Source: Terriglobales bacterium (GTDB lineage Bacteria; Acidobacteriota; Terriglobia; Terriglobales; Acidobacteriaceae). Taken from it: a stretch of 64,000 nt of DNA. This document shows positions 45,286-53,587 of the stretch, in pieces; positions within the stretch are counted from its first letter, which is position 1; every line of letters starts with the position of its first letter. The DNA lies in NCBI GenBank assembly GCA_035487355.1, contig DATHMF010000030.1, positions 1 to 64,000 of the forward strand, written 5' to 3'. Under the pieces are notes generated by a model that worked only from the letters and a program-made list of their open reading frames with translations, did not search any database and had not been told where the DNA came from. The translations under genes and the position numbers were made by a program.

Positions 45286-46845
45286 ATGCAGACTCAAGCT
45301 CCCGCCCAGTGCATCGTCATCCTCGATTTTGGCGCGCAATATTCGCAGCTTATCGCGCGGCGTGTGCGCGAACAGAATGTGTTTTCAATCGTACTGCCCT
45401 GCACGGCGACACTGGAAGAAATTAATCGCTACGCGCCGGCGGGCATCATTCTGAGCGGCGGGCCAAGCTCGGTCTATGACAAAGATGCTCCTCCGGCGGA
45501 TGAGCGCGTTCTGTCGCTTGGCGTCCCCGTGCTTGGCATCTGCTACGGATTGCAGTTCATCGCCCATAAGCTGGGCGGCAAAGTGAGTCCCGCCGAAAAG
45601 CGGGAGTACGGATACGCCGAGGTTGAGCTGCTGAACGGCTCACCACTCTTTAAGAACCTGCCGCGCTCATCGCAGGTATGGATGTCTCACGGCGACGAGG
45701 CCCTTGATCTGCCTCCCGGCTTCAAGCGCACCGCCCAGACTTCAAATGCGCTGGCTGCCATGGAAGACCAGCAGAAAAAGATTTTCGCAGTACAGTTCCA
45801 CCCCGAAGTGCACCACACCAAAATAGGAACTGAGCTGTTGCGCAACTTTGTCTTTGAAATCTGCCATGTCGAACCCAACTGGACTGGACAAAAATTCATC
45901 GATGAGACCGTGGCTTCGATTCGTGAAACCGTGGGCACGGGCAGGGCCATTTGCGCTCTGAGCGGTGGCGTGGATTCTGCCGTCGCGGCTGTCCTGGTCC
46001 ACCGCGCCATCGCAGACCGCCTGACCTGCGTCTTCGTGAACAACGGTGTGCTGCGCAAAAACGAATTTCAGAAGGTTCAGCAAAATCTGCACGATCGTCT
46101 GGGACTGAACCTGGTGGCGGTAGACGCCTCACAACGGTTTCTTTCCAAGCTTGCCGGTGTGACCGACCCGGAAAAGAAACGCAAGATCATCGGCAATGAA
46201 TTTATCGCTGTTTTTGACGACGAAGCCCAACGCATCGAGCAGGTTATCGGCAAAGTGGATTGGCTGGTGCAGGGCACGTTATATCCCGATGTCATCGAAT
46301 CGCGCCCGGTGCGCGGTTTCTCGCAAACCATCAAATCGCACCACAACGTTGGCGGCTTGCCCGAAAAGATGAAGCTGAAGCTCATCGAACCGCTCAAAGA
46401 CCTTTTCAAAGATGAGGTCCGGCGCATCGGCCGCGACCTGGGCATGCCGGAAGAAATCTTGCAACGCCAGCCCTTTCCTGGTCCGGGACTGGCTGTGCGT
46501 ATTCTGGGCGAAGTGACAGCCGACCGCGTGGCACTATTGCAAGAGGCCGACGACATCGTCGTCAGCGAAATCAAGAAAGCCGGACTCTATAACAAGATAT
46601 GGCAATCGTTCGCGGTGCTGCTGCCGGTGATGTCAGTAGGCGTGATGGGCGACATGCGCACCTATGCCTACACCTGCGCCGTCCGCGCTGTGCACTCGGA
46701 AGACGGCATGACAGCCGACGTCGTGGACCTGCCGCATGACGTCCTTACCCGCATCTCCACCCGCATCGTGAATGAAGTCAAAGGCATCAATCGTGTGGTC
46801 TACGACATTACCTCCAAACCACCCGGCACCATTGAGTGGGAATAG
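45286..46845 (+). CDS. guaA: GMP synthase (glutamine-hydrolysing)
   Basis: The product has 519 residues and converts XMP to GMP. The N-terminal class I amidotransferase domain has the nucleophile Cys86 in GICYGLQ and the partner histidine in FHPEVHHT. The ATP pyrophosphatase domain has the P-loop [10 protein letters not shown], and the dimerisation end shows [10 protein letters not shown]. The length is normal. It has the standard domain order and no close partner gene. Confidence 0.96.
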   Translation: MQTQAPAQCIVILDFGAQYSQLIARRVREQNVFSIVLPCTATLEEINRYAPAGIILSGGPSSVYDKDAPPADERVLSLGVPVLGICYGLQFIAHKLGGKVSPAEKREYGYAEVELLNGSPLFKNLPRSSQVWMSHGDEALDLPPGFKRTAQTSNALAAMEDQQKKIFAVQFHPEVHHTKIGTELLRNFVFEICHVEPNWTGQKFIDETVASIRETVGTGRAICALSGGVDSAVAAVLVHRAIADRLTCVFVNNGVLRKNEFQKVQQNLHDRLGLNLVAVDASQRFLSKLAGVTDPEKKRKIIGNEFIAVFDDEAQRIEQVIGKVDWLVQGTLYPDVIESRPVRGFSQTIKSHHNVGGLPEKMKLKLIEPLKDLFKDEVRRIGRDLGMPEEILQRQPFPGPGLAVRILGEVTADRVALLQEADDIVVSEIKKAGLYNKIWQSFAVLLPVMSVGVMGDMRTYAYTCAVRAVHSEDGMTADVVDLPHDVLTRISTRIVNEVKGINRVVYDITSKPPGTIEWE

Positions 46846-46909
46846 GGAATTACGATTTGTGAAGTACGATTTACGATTTTTGTCCGTCCAGCTTTCTTGT
46901 CATCTGGGA

Positions 46910-47404
46910 ATGAATAAAAGAACAGAGATTGCTGACCTGCGCCTGCGAGTTGCAGCCAACGTGGACTCAGAAGCAGTTGCCCGCCTGGTCAACGATGCCT
47001 TTCGCCTCGAACGACTTATCTTTACCACTGAAGATCGCACCAACCCTGAAGAAGTGCGGAGCATGATGAGTAACGGAGAATTTCTACTCGTCGAAGACGG
47101 CGCGGCACTTGTGGGTTGTGTGTACCTGGAGCCCCGCGGTGAACGCTGCTACCTGGGATTGCTGTCCGTAGAACCTGTCCGGCGGCGCTCCGGGTTAGGC
47201 ACCTGGCTCATGACGATTGCGGAAGATCACTGCCGCGCAGCCGGAGCCCGTGGCGTTGATATTCAGATCGTGAATCTGCGGAAAGAACTGCCAGATTACT
47301 ACCATCGCCTGGGATACGTGGAGACCGGAACCGCCCCATTCCCAGCTCATGTAAAAATCAGCCAGCCTTGCCACTTCATCAAGATGTCAAAAGAATTATC
47401 TTAA
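46910..47404 (+). CDS. GNAT family N-acetyltransferase
   Basis: The product has 164 residues from MNKRTEIADL. The GNAT core is seen with LGLLSVEPVRRRSGLGTWLM (acetyl-CoA-binding R-R-x-G-x-G region), AGARGVDIQIVN and LPDYYHRLGYVETG. The substrate is unknown. The longer frame from 46772 overlaps guaA and a repeat-like spacer and was rejected. Confidence 0.82.
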   Translation: MNKRTEIADLRLRVAANVDSEAVARLVNDAFRLERLIFTTEDRTNPEEVRSMMSNGEFLLVEDGAALVGCVYLEPRGERCYLGLLSVEPVRRRSGLGTWLMTIAEDHCRAAGARGVDIQIVNLRKELPDYYHRLGYVETGTAPFPAHVKISQPCHFIKMSKELS

Positions 47405-47795
47405 GCCCTAAATTAAGAACGTAATCTGTTGTCGTTGAATCTTGTCCCCCCTCCCCCCTTGCTTGCTAAGGGGCGCATCGTAAGTTGTTTTGATTCAATG
47501 ACAGGTAGAAGGTCGAAGCGTGGCAGTAGATGAATGTATTGATGTCGCAGTGTTAACGCATCACTTCGTCTATGACTACACTATACCCATGGGCGGAAAT
47601 GCTCACCTGAATGCCAAATGAACGCTGTAAGCGGCCGCGATTCGAGCATTAAAGATTTTTGGCACAAAAGGGATTCCTCCACTCCATGTCGGAATGACAA
47701 GAGCGGGCTTTTTTCGTGGTTTCTGAAGCTTCGTCTTTACAACTTCCGAAGCTTCGGCCTGCAAGATTTCTTTGGAACTGCTTTTTTCAGTCTGT
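47405..47795. other. Intergenic stretch with one dispersed repeat
   Basis: No gene is supported over these 391 bases. One copy of the AAAGGGATTCCTC ... GGAATGACA element lies at 47659-47703. C- and T-rich sequence occurs near 47443-47465. No promoter or terminator is clear. Confidence 0.5.
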
Positions 47796-48368
47796 TTACT
47801 TACCTTCTTTCTCTTGGTTGGCCCGGAATGGAGGGCTCACGGTGATGGCGCCCGGGACCGTGTCTTCCGAATTGAAACTTGAGGTCATATCGGTGCCGTT
47901 CAGGTGGAAGTGCGGTGTTTTGCCGAGATGACCGGCAACGCCGGAGAGCAGTTGCTCTTGTTGAGCGGCTTCTTTCAGGGAGCGGAGCAGGAGGTTGGCC
48001 ATATTGGCGATGGCTTTGGCGGCGCGGAGGTCTATCTCTCTACAGCGGAAGAGGTTGACGGTCTCGGCCAGCAGTTTGGCCACGTCGGAGGGAGTTTCCA
48101 GGGGAATGGCGGAGAGACCGGGAGGCATGGTGGCTGTGTCAGCCTCACGGCTGCGGGCTTCGCCGCCTTCTTGGCGGGCTTCTTTCCGTACTTCTTTCCG
48201 CACTTCTTTCTGCACTTCCTTCTGCACTTGGGCTCGTTTGTTTTTCTGGCCGGGGTCGTGGAAGAAGCAGTAGGATTTGCCGGTTTGGACCTCGGCGTGG
48301 CAGCGGGCGCCGATTTTACTGATGTGCTGGCAGCGTGGTTTTTTGGTGGAAATTTCCGGATGAGTCAT
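47796..48368 (-). CDS. CCCH zinc-finger-like 'CFFHDP' protein, second copy
   Basis: The product is about 190 residues and is paralogous to the gene at 2206. The module C-x9-C-x10-C-x2-H (PRCQHISKIGARC ... YCFFHDP) is intact. A Lys/Glu-rich repeat stretch of KEVQ/KEVR units, encoded by 12-base DNA repeats at 48187-48234, then follows, and then the helical region shared with the first copy. AAGGAG lies nine bases before ATG 48368; an ATG at 48374 is also possible. The function is unknown. Confidence 0.72.
   Translation of the reverse strand: MTHPEISTKKPRCQHISKIGARCHAEVQTGKSYCFFHDPGQKNKRAQVQKEVQKEVRKEVRKEARQEGGEARSREADTATMPPGLSAIPLETPSDVAKLLAETVNLFRCREIDLRAAKAIANMANLLLRSLKEAAQQEQLLSGVAGHLGKTPHFHLNGTDMTSSFNSEDTVPGAITVSPPFRANQEKEGK
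48187..48234 (-). repeat. 12-base tandem repeats inside the CFFHDP gene
   Basis: Four units (CGTACTTCTTTC, CGCACTTCTTTC, TGCACTTCCTTC, TGCACTTGGGCT) lie end to end. They encode the KEV(Q/R) run, so copy-number change would alter the charged segment in steps of four residues. Confidence 0.7.
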
Positions 48369-48404
48369 ATTCATGGTCTCCTTAATTTGTTTGACACATG
48401 AAAT

Positions 48405-48457
48405 ATGATGACCCAAGTCAGGGCGGAATGAACATTTATGATACCATTACGGTATCA
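48405..48457 (-). promoter_or_regulatory. Palindromic operator-like site and leader of the CFFHDP gene
   Basis: On the minus strand, TGATACCGTAATGGTATCA (7-5-7, 48439-48457) is a perfect inverted repeat. It is followed by AAATGTT and, after 26 bases, by GTCATCAT (48405-48412). The arrangement matches the leader at 2112-2163 of the paralogous gene. The conserved spacing suggests one regulator controls both genes. Confidence 0.65.
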
Positions 48458-48459
48458 TT

Positions 48460-48723
48460 ATGGCACTAGAACAATTCCACAATTGGTGTATCCCGGCAAG
48501 CACCGGGGCTGAAGCCCAGTTGTTTTCGAATCTCAACGCCGGCCTGAAGGCCGGCTCTTCCACGGCAGGGGTACAGCAATTGTGGAAGCGCTATCGTGTA
48601 CAATCTCTGCAGTTTTCGAAGTCAAAAAAGAAATTCCGGTTTGCACCTTCGTGGCCAGTACTTGCAGGAAGAGATTGTAGCTTGCTGAAGTAGATTTTAA
48701 GACAAGCTGTGGAGGAAGGACAC
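48460..48723. other. Spacer with dispersed REP-like palindromes and the 44-base element
   Basis: The stretch GGGGCTGAAGCCC ... GCCGGCCTGAAGGCCGGC with TCTTCCACGGCAG (48503-48568) is the same sort of element as at 53332-53400. The 44-base element shared with 39061-39104 lies at 48598-48640. No separate gene is supported. Confidence 0.55.
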
Positions 48724-49383
48724 ATGCTCAAATGGGGTGCCGTGATCACGGTCTTCTACGCGCTGATCGTCGTGTTTCTTTTGGCGCCGCTGGCAGTAGT
48801 TCTCCCTTCTCTCCCTTCTGATACTGTAGGTCATATTAACTTCCCATATCTCTACAAACAATGGGCGGTGTGGATTCCAATTGCGATCGCCCTGATCAGT
48901 CAGGCGCTGCTCCTCTTTTTGTCCGTGGATACGTCCTGGCGACGGCTCAAGCCCCGGGCTCATATTCTCGTTTCCTGCTTGCTTACTGCCACATTGCTGG
49001 CTCTGTTAACGGGGGCTGCCATCCTCTGTTTATTATTTGGAGTTTCCAAGGACTACTTGGTGAATGCGATCGGCGCCTTGGGTTGCTGGGCCGGCATTTG
49101 GGTAGCATGGATAATTGTGTTTTATTTGTATGGCCGGAATTCCAGTGCGCTGATAACGCGGGCAATCTCGTGGTTGCTCAAAGGCAGCGTCCTGGAACTT
49201 CTGATAGCAGTACCCGCTCATGTCATTGTGCGCCGCAGACATGATTGTTCAGCGCCGGTGGTAACCAGCTTCGGCATAATCACCGGACTTGCGATCATGT
49301 TGATGTCATTTGGCCCCAGCGTACTCCTGCTTTACAAAAAGCGCCTGGACGAGTACGCGACCCGCAGATCAGTAGCCAAGTAG
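48724..49383 (+). CDS. Multi-span membrane protein of unknown function
   Basis: The product has 219 residues from MLKWGAVI. GGAGGAAGG lies just upstream. About six hydrophobic helices are visible, including AVITVFYALIVVFLLAPLA, IPIAIALISQALLLFL, CLLTATLLALLTGAAILCLL and SFGIITGLAIMLMSFGPSVLLL. It is downstream of the 44-base element also found at 39061. No family is recognised. Confidence 0.65.
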   Translation: MLKWGAVITVFYALIVVFLLAPLAVVLPSLPSDTVGHINFPYLYKQWAVWIPIAIALISQALLLFLSVDTSWRRLKPRAHILVSCLLTATLLALLTGAAILCLLFGVSKDYLVNAIGALGCWAGIWVAWIIVFYLYGRNSSALITRAISWLLKGSVLELLIAVPAHVIVRRRHDCSAPVVTSFGIITGLAIMLMSFGPSVLLLYKKRLDEYATRRSVAK

Positions 49384-49508
49384 GACTATCTGACAAAACT
49401 GCAGATGAACCTGTAAGCGCGGAGCCGCAGCTTTGCCTTTGAGACCGCGCAGGTAATACAGCTTTAAACCAGTCTTAGTAAATCCCGCCTAACAGCTAAA
49501 GACTGTTC

Positions 49509-51704
49509 TTATTGTCCGCTGCTGCCCTTGCTGTCGCGCTGGTAGGGAGCCGCCAGGTATTTGCGCGCTTCATCAAGAGCGCCCTGAAAATTGTCGTTGG
49601 TTTCGAGCGCCCGCCGGTATTCATTGACAGCCCGGTTGCGCTGGCCGGTGGTATCGAAGATTTTCCCTAACTGTATGCTGCTCCAGACCTCGGTCCATCG
49701 GGGTTCGCCATCGCCCTCACGGGCAGCGCGGTACTCATTGGCTGCGGCCTGGTAGTTACGCTGCTGAAAGAAGACCTCGGCAATGCGATAGTGGGCCAGG
49801 GAGCTGTTTTTGTTGATCTCCAGCGCCCTTTGCAACTCGGTCAATGCCTGCGCCAGGTCGCCCTGCTGCACGAGTTGCTCGCCCTTCATAATGGCGACCC
49901 GCAGCTTGAGGTCACCCGAACTCTTGAGCACACGATTGTCGGGGTCGATGGTGATCTTGCGCGGCATGCCGAAGGTTTCAATGGTGTAAGGAGACTCGGT
50001 GCCCACGACCTCAATGCGCTTATCTTCGGGCTTGCCGTCGGTATCAATCTTGAGCTTGACCGGCATGCGGAACAAGTCGAGGTCCTGGCTGATCTGGCCG
50101 CTCACACGGAAGCCTTTCGGGATGCGGTAAACCGTGTACTTGTTCTTGAATTCGGGGGCGCCGGTCGAATCCAGCCATTCCGCGAAGAACCACTCCAGGC
50201 GGTCACCGAAATGTTGTTCTGCAATCTGCCGGAAATCATTGCTGTTGGCCGCTTTTCCGGCAAACTGCATGGCGAACTGGCGCATGGTATTGTCGAAAGG
50301 TTCGTCTCCCATGACCCAGCGCAGCATCTCGAACATCATGGCGCCCTTGTCGCTGGAGAGAGACTGCGCCTCCGGCGAAAATGGCGGCAACTTGCCTACA
50401 CTAGCCAGAGGGATATTGTCATAGGCAAGCGCGCCCACTTCCATGTCTTTCACTGCTTCCTCGTAACCAGCTTCACCGGCGGCGGACTCAATATAACGCG
50501 CCTCGGCATAGCGCGCGGCGCCGTCGCGCAGCCAGCCGTCCTCTGTTGAGGATGGACTTACGCTTGCGCCCCACCACTGGTGCGCTATGGTATTGGCCAA
50601 AAGGCGGTAGTCAACTTTAGCGTTTACCGCGCGGCTGGCGATGGCCGCGACCTCCGGGGCCCAGGCGTAGGGAACCGTGTCATCCGGTAACTCCACAATG
50701 TTCAGAGTTGAAGACGGAGCCGGCCCATACATGGAAGAGAAATAAGAAAACTCTTTACCAGCAGTTTCGGCATACGAGGTGGCGAATCCGGCGTGGTTAG
50801 TAGGGAAGAAGACATGGATGTTCGCCCCATTTAACTGACTGGCGGTCTCCTGAAATTTCCCGATGATAAGCGTGCCAGGAAAGCTGGGTTTCTGCCAGGC
50901 GAAGCTGAAAGTTGTACTGCCGGTGGGAGCCACTGAGTGCGTAGTCACCGGCGGCGCAGTCTTGGCAGCGGTACTGGTCGTCCTGCGAGTTCTGGTGGTG
51001 CTTCGCCTGGTAGTTGCGACATTCGGGGTAGCCGGAGTTTCCGCAGCGCGGCGGCGCAGAATAGGCGCGGTTCCTTCGTTGGAAGAGTCATTCGCAGTGT
51101 TTTCCGGCGCGGCAGCGGGTTGTTCTATGGTCATCGTTATGGGAGTTGACGGTGTAGTTCGTCCACTGCCCACGATGGTGTATCCCGCAGGGACCGCGAC
51201 GTTAATCTTGGCGGTAAAGCGGTTAATGCCATATCCATTTACCGGAAACCATCGGCCTGCGTACAACAGGTAGCTTGTGTCTTCGCCGATGTAGGCCAGC
51301 TTCAGCCCTTCCACCGGGCTATCATCGGCCGAGCCGAGTGCGCCATCGTAGTCGAAGGTCAGGGTTGTGCTGTCATCTTTGGCCAGGGTCTTAGGCAGAG
51401 TGAGGCGTACGGAGTTGTCCTGGCTGATGCGTTCAAACTGTATCTTCTCTCCAGAAGCGCCGGTTACATGGTTGACCCGCAAGGCATTGTGCAGTTCAAA
51501 GACAGCGCTGTTGATATCATCCAGCGCCGTGAACTTGACCTGCGCCGTAGCGTGCAGATGATGCGACCGGGGTGTAACCGCCGCGTTGATGACGTAGTCA
51601 TCCACCCGCAGGCGTGGTCTTTCGGCGGCAAATACCGTCGCGATGAGAACAAGGACGAGCAGAAATACAACACTGCGTCCCAAGGGCCGTAGCTTGAGCT
51701 GCAT
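49509..51704 (-). CDS. M1-peptidase-like protein lacking catalytic residues, with TPR tail
   Basis: The product has 731 residues. It has a signal peptide (SVVFLLVLVLIATVFAAE), an M1-like N-terminal beta domain, a Thr/Arg/Ala-rich insert at about 197-262, a gluzincin-like catalytic region, and TPR-like repeats from about 600. The zinc site should read HExxH followed by a Glu ligand. Here the sequence is LANTIAHQWWG: His becomes Asn371, Glu becomes Thr372, and the later ligand is Asp394 (LRDGAARYAE). Only His375 is kept. It is probably an inactive, secreted binding protein. Confidence 0.85.
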   Translation of the reverse strand: MQLKLRPLGRSVVFLLVLVLIATVFAAERPRLRVDDYVINAAVTPRSHHLHATAQVKFTALDDINSAVFELHNALRVNHVTGASGEKIQFERISQDNSVRLTLPKTLAKDDSTTLTFDYDGALGSADDSPVEGLKLAYIGEDTSYLLYAGRWFPVNGYGINRFTAKINVAVPAGYTIVGSGRTTPSTPITMTIEQPAAAPENTANDSSNEGTAPILRRRAAETPATPNVATTRRSTTRTRRTTSTAAKTAPPVTTHSVAPTGSTTFSFAWQKPSFPGTLIIGKFQETASQLNGANIHVFFPTNHAGFATSYAETAGKEFSYFSSMYGPAPSSTLNIVELPDDTVPYAWAPEVAAIASRAVNAKVDYRLLANTIAHQWWGASVSPSSTEDGWLRDGAARYAEARYIESAAGEAGYEEAVKDMEVGALAYDNIPLASVGKLPPFSPEAQSLSSDKGAMMFEMLRWVMGDEPFDNTMRQFAMQFAGKAANSNDFRQIAEQHFGDRLEWFFAEWLDSTGAPEFKNKYTVYRIPKGFRVSGQISQDLDLFRMPVKLKIDTDGKPEDKRIEVVGTESPYTIETFGMPRKITIDPDNRVLKSSGDLKLRVAIMKGEQLVQQGDLAQALTELQRALEINKNSSLAHYRIAEVFFQQRNYQAAANEYRAAREGDGEPRWTEVWSSIQLGKIFDTTGQRNRAVNEYRRALETNDNFQGALDEARKYLAAPYQRDSKGSSGQ

Positions 51705-52031
51705 ATCAGGAACTCTCCAGAAGGTGCTCTACGTATGATGAAAATTTTACACGAAAAGATGTTTAGAGCTTGTCTTTACCTTGTCAAATTGTATCTCTCA
51801 ACAGCGCTGATTTTGAAAAAGTTAACACCCTTGGCAATAAAGAACAGGATGAGCAGCCTAAAAACCCTTGGTCCCTCCACTTCGCCGCTTTTTATCTAAG
51901 GGCTTCGCAGCCAACAGAAGGCTGCTACGCCCTCGCGTCCGGCTCGCGCGCGACAGCGCTCGCCATCCGCTCACCCGCGCGGCTTCGGTCGGGATGACAA
52001 AAGCCGGAGTAGGAGTTTTATGAAACATGCT
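51705..52031. other. Intergenic stretch with dispersed repeat
   Basis: No gene is supported over these 327 bases. 51896-51976 is a copy of the approximately 81-base element found inverted at 3210-3291, starting CTAAGGGCTTCGCAGCC. The rest shows no clear signal. Confidence 0.55.
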
Positions 52032-53207
52032 CTAAACGCTTCTCATGATTGCATCGGCAGCGCATTCTATGGCTGGCCGCTGCCCTTCATGGCGCAATTC
52101 AGTCTGGACTTCGGCCAATCCTGCCAGCATCTGCTCGCGGGGCTCGCCATCGGAAATGATCTGCTTGAGATGTTTCACCACATTTTCAGGCGTGAAGTCG
52201 TTTTGCAGCAGCTCAGGAATGATCTGGCGGCCTGCAATCAGGTTGGGCATGGCTACATAAGGGACTTTCACCAGCCGCTTGGCCGCAAAAAATGTAAGTG
52301 GCGACAGCCGGTATACAGTGACAAAAGGCGTTCCCATCAAGGCAGCCTCGACGGTTGCCGTCCCGCTGGTGACGGCTGCGGCGCGTGAGTGCAACAACGC
52401 AGCAGCCGCATTTTTTACAGGAATCATGGAGGTGAGCACATCAGGTTTGCCGGCTGCCAGCTCAGTTTGCGCCATCATGTTTCTAAACCACCCCGTATCC
52501 AGATTTGAAGCGACGGGGAACAGGAATTGATAGCTTGCGTTTTCAGCCTGTAAAAGTGCGGCTGCTTGCATCATCGCCGACAAATTGGCTTTCACCTCTT
52601 TGCGGCGGCTGCCGGGAAGCAGGGCAATCCACGTGCGCGATGCATCGAGCCCGTTTTGCTGGGCATAAGCCTCGCGCGAGATGTCCGGCTTGGGCATGTC
52701 GGCGAGCGGATGTCCTACGTACTCCACATCCACGCCGTATTTGCGGTAGAAGTCCTCTTCAAAAGGGAAGATGCATAGAACTTTTTTGACCCAGCGCTGA
52801 ATGCGTTCCACCCGGTACTCACGCCAGGCCCAGAGCTGTGGGGCTACAAAATAGATCACGGGGATGCCGCGCGCGTGCATCTCGCGGGCCACGCGAAAGT
52901 TGAAGGCCGGGGAATCAATCACAATGGCAACGTTCGGTTTTTGCGGGGCCTGGTCCACAGCATGCAGCAGCTTGCGGAACTCCGCGTAGATTTTGGGCAG
53001 GTGGCCGAGGATCTCGGTCATGCCCACGACGGCAAGGTGCCGGGAGTCAACGATGATCTCGCAGCCGGCGGCGCGCATGCACTCGCCGCCTACGCCCAGA
53101 AACTCAAGGGGCTCATCTTCGGTGCGGGCGCGTCGGCGCAGGGCCACGGTAAGCTGGGCCCCGTATAAATCGCTGGATGCTTCTCCTGCCGAGATGAGGA
53201 ACTTCAT
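52032..53207 (-). CDS. lpxB: Lipid-A-disaccharide synthase
   Basis: The product has 391 residues and joins UDP-2,3-diacylglucosamine to lipid X in lipid A synthesis at the inner membrane. LpxB signatures are visible: ISAGEASSDLYGAQL at the start, APQLWAWREYRVERI, FPFEEDFYRKYGVDVEYVGHP, LLPGSRRKEV and SGTATVEAALMGTPFV. Its presence shows that the host is Gram-negative with lipid A. The MsbA-like exporter upstream fits the same lipid pathway. Confidence 0.95.
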   Translation of the reverse strand: MKFLISAGEASSDLYGAQLTVALRRRARTEDEPLEFLGVGGECMRAAGCEIIVDSRHLAVVGMTEILGHLPKIYAEFRKLLHAVDQAPQKPNVAIVIDSPAFNFRVAREMHARGIPVIYFVAPQLWAWREYRVERIQRWVKKVLCIFPFEEDFYRKYGVDVEYVGHPLADMPKPDISREAYAQQNGLDASRTWIALLPGSRRKEVKANLSAMMQAAALLQAENASYQFLFPVASNLDTGWFRNMMAQTELAAGKPDVLTSMIPVKNAAAALLHSRAAAVTSGTATVEAALMGTPFVTVYRLSPLTFFAAKRLVKVPYVAMPNLIAGRQIIPELLQNDFTPENVVKHLKQIISDGEPREQMLAGLAEVQTELRHEGQRPAIECAADAIMRSV

Positions 53208-53587
53208 GGTGTTAGAAACTTAAGAATCATCAAGATTTTAAGATTGAATAGTTATTTAAAAACAATCTTATAAAAAATAAAATTTCAGGAGCTGTCGCGT
53301 AAGTAAGCTTTGATTACATTACCGCTTGGTTCCCAGGGGCTAAAGCCCGATTTTTTGTGATCCTTAACGCACAGCTAAAGCCGTGCTCTTCCACGGTAGT
53401 ACAAACATCATTGTGGCCCCGATCAGTCCCGCACCCTGACAAACACGGTAGCAGAGAGTTTCGGCACAAAAGGGATTCCTCCACTGCGTGTTCGGAATGA
53501 CAAGAAAGCCGACTCTTTCCGCAAGCTCTGAAAGCCGTGCTCTTCCACGGTGATCCACCCTGACACACGGGCAAGGTTTAAAAAGGT
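53208..53587. repeat. Repeat-rich spacer between lpxB and the ABC exporter
   Basis: GGGGCTAAAGCCC and TCTTCCACGGT elements (53332-53400, repeated near 53531-53553) and a GGGATTCCTC ... GGAATGACA element (53456-53505) fill most of this 380-base gap. The sequence from 53208 to 53290 is AT-rich and holds no gene. Confidence 0.6.
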
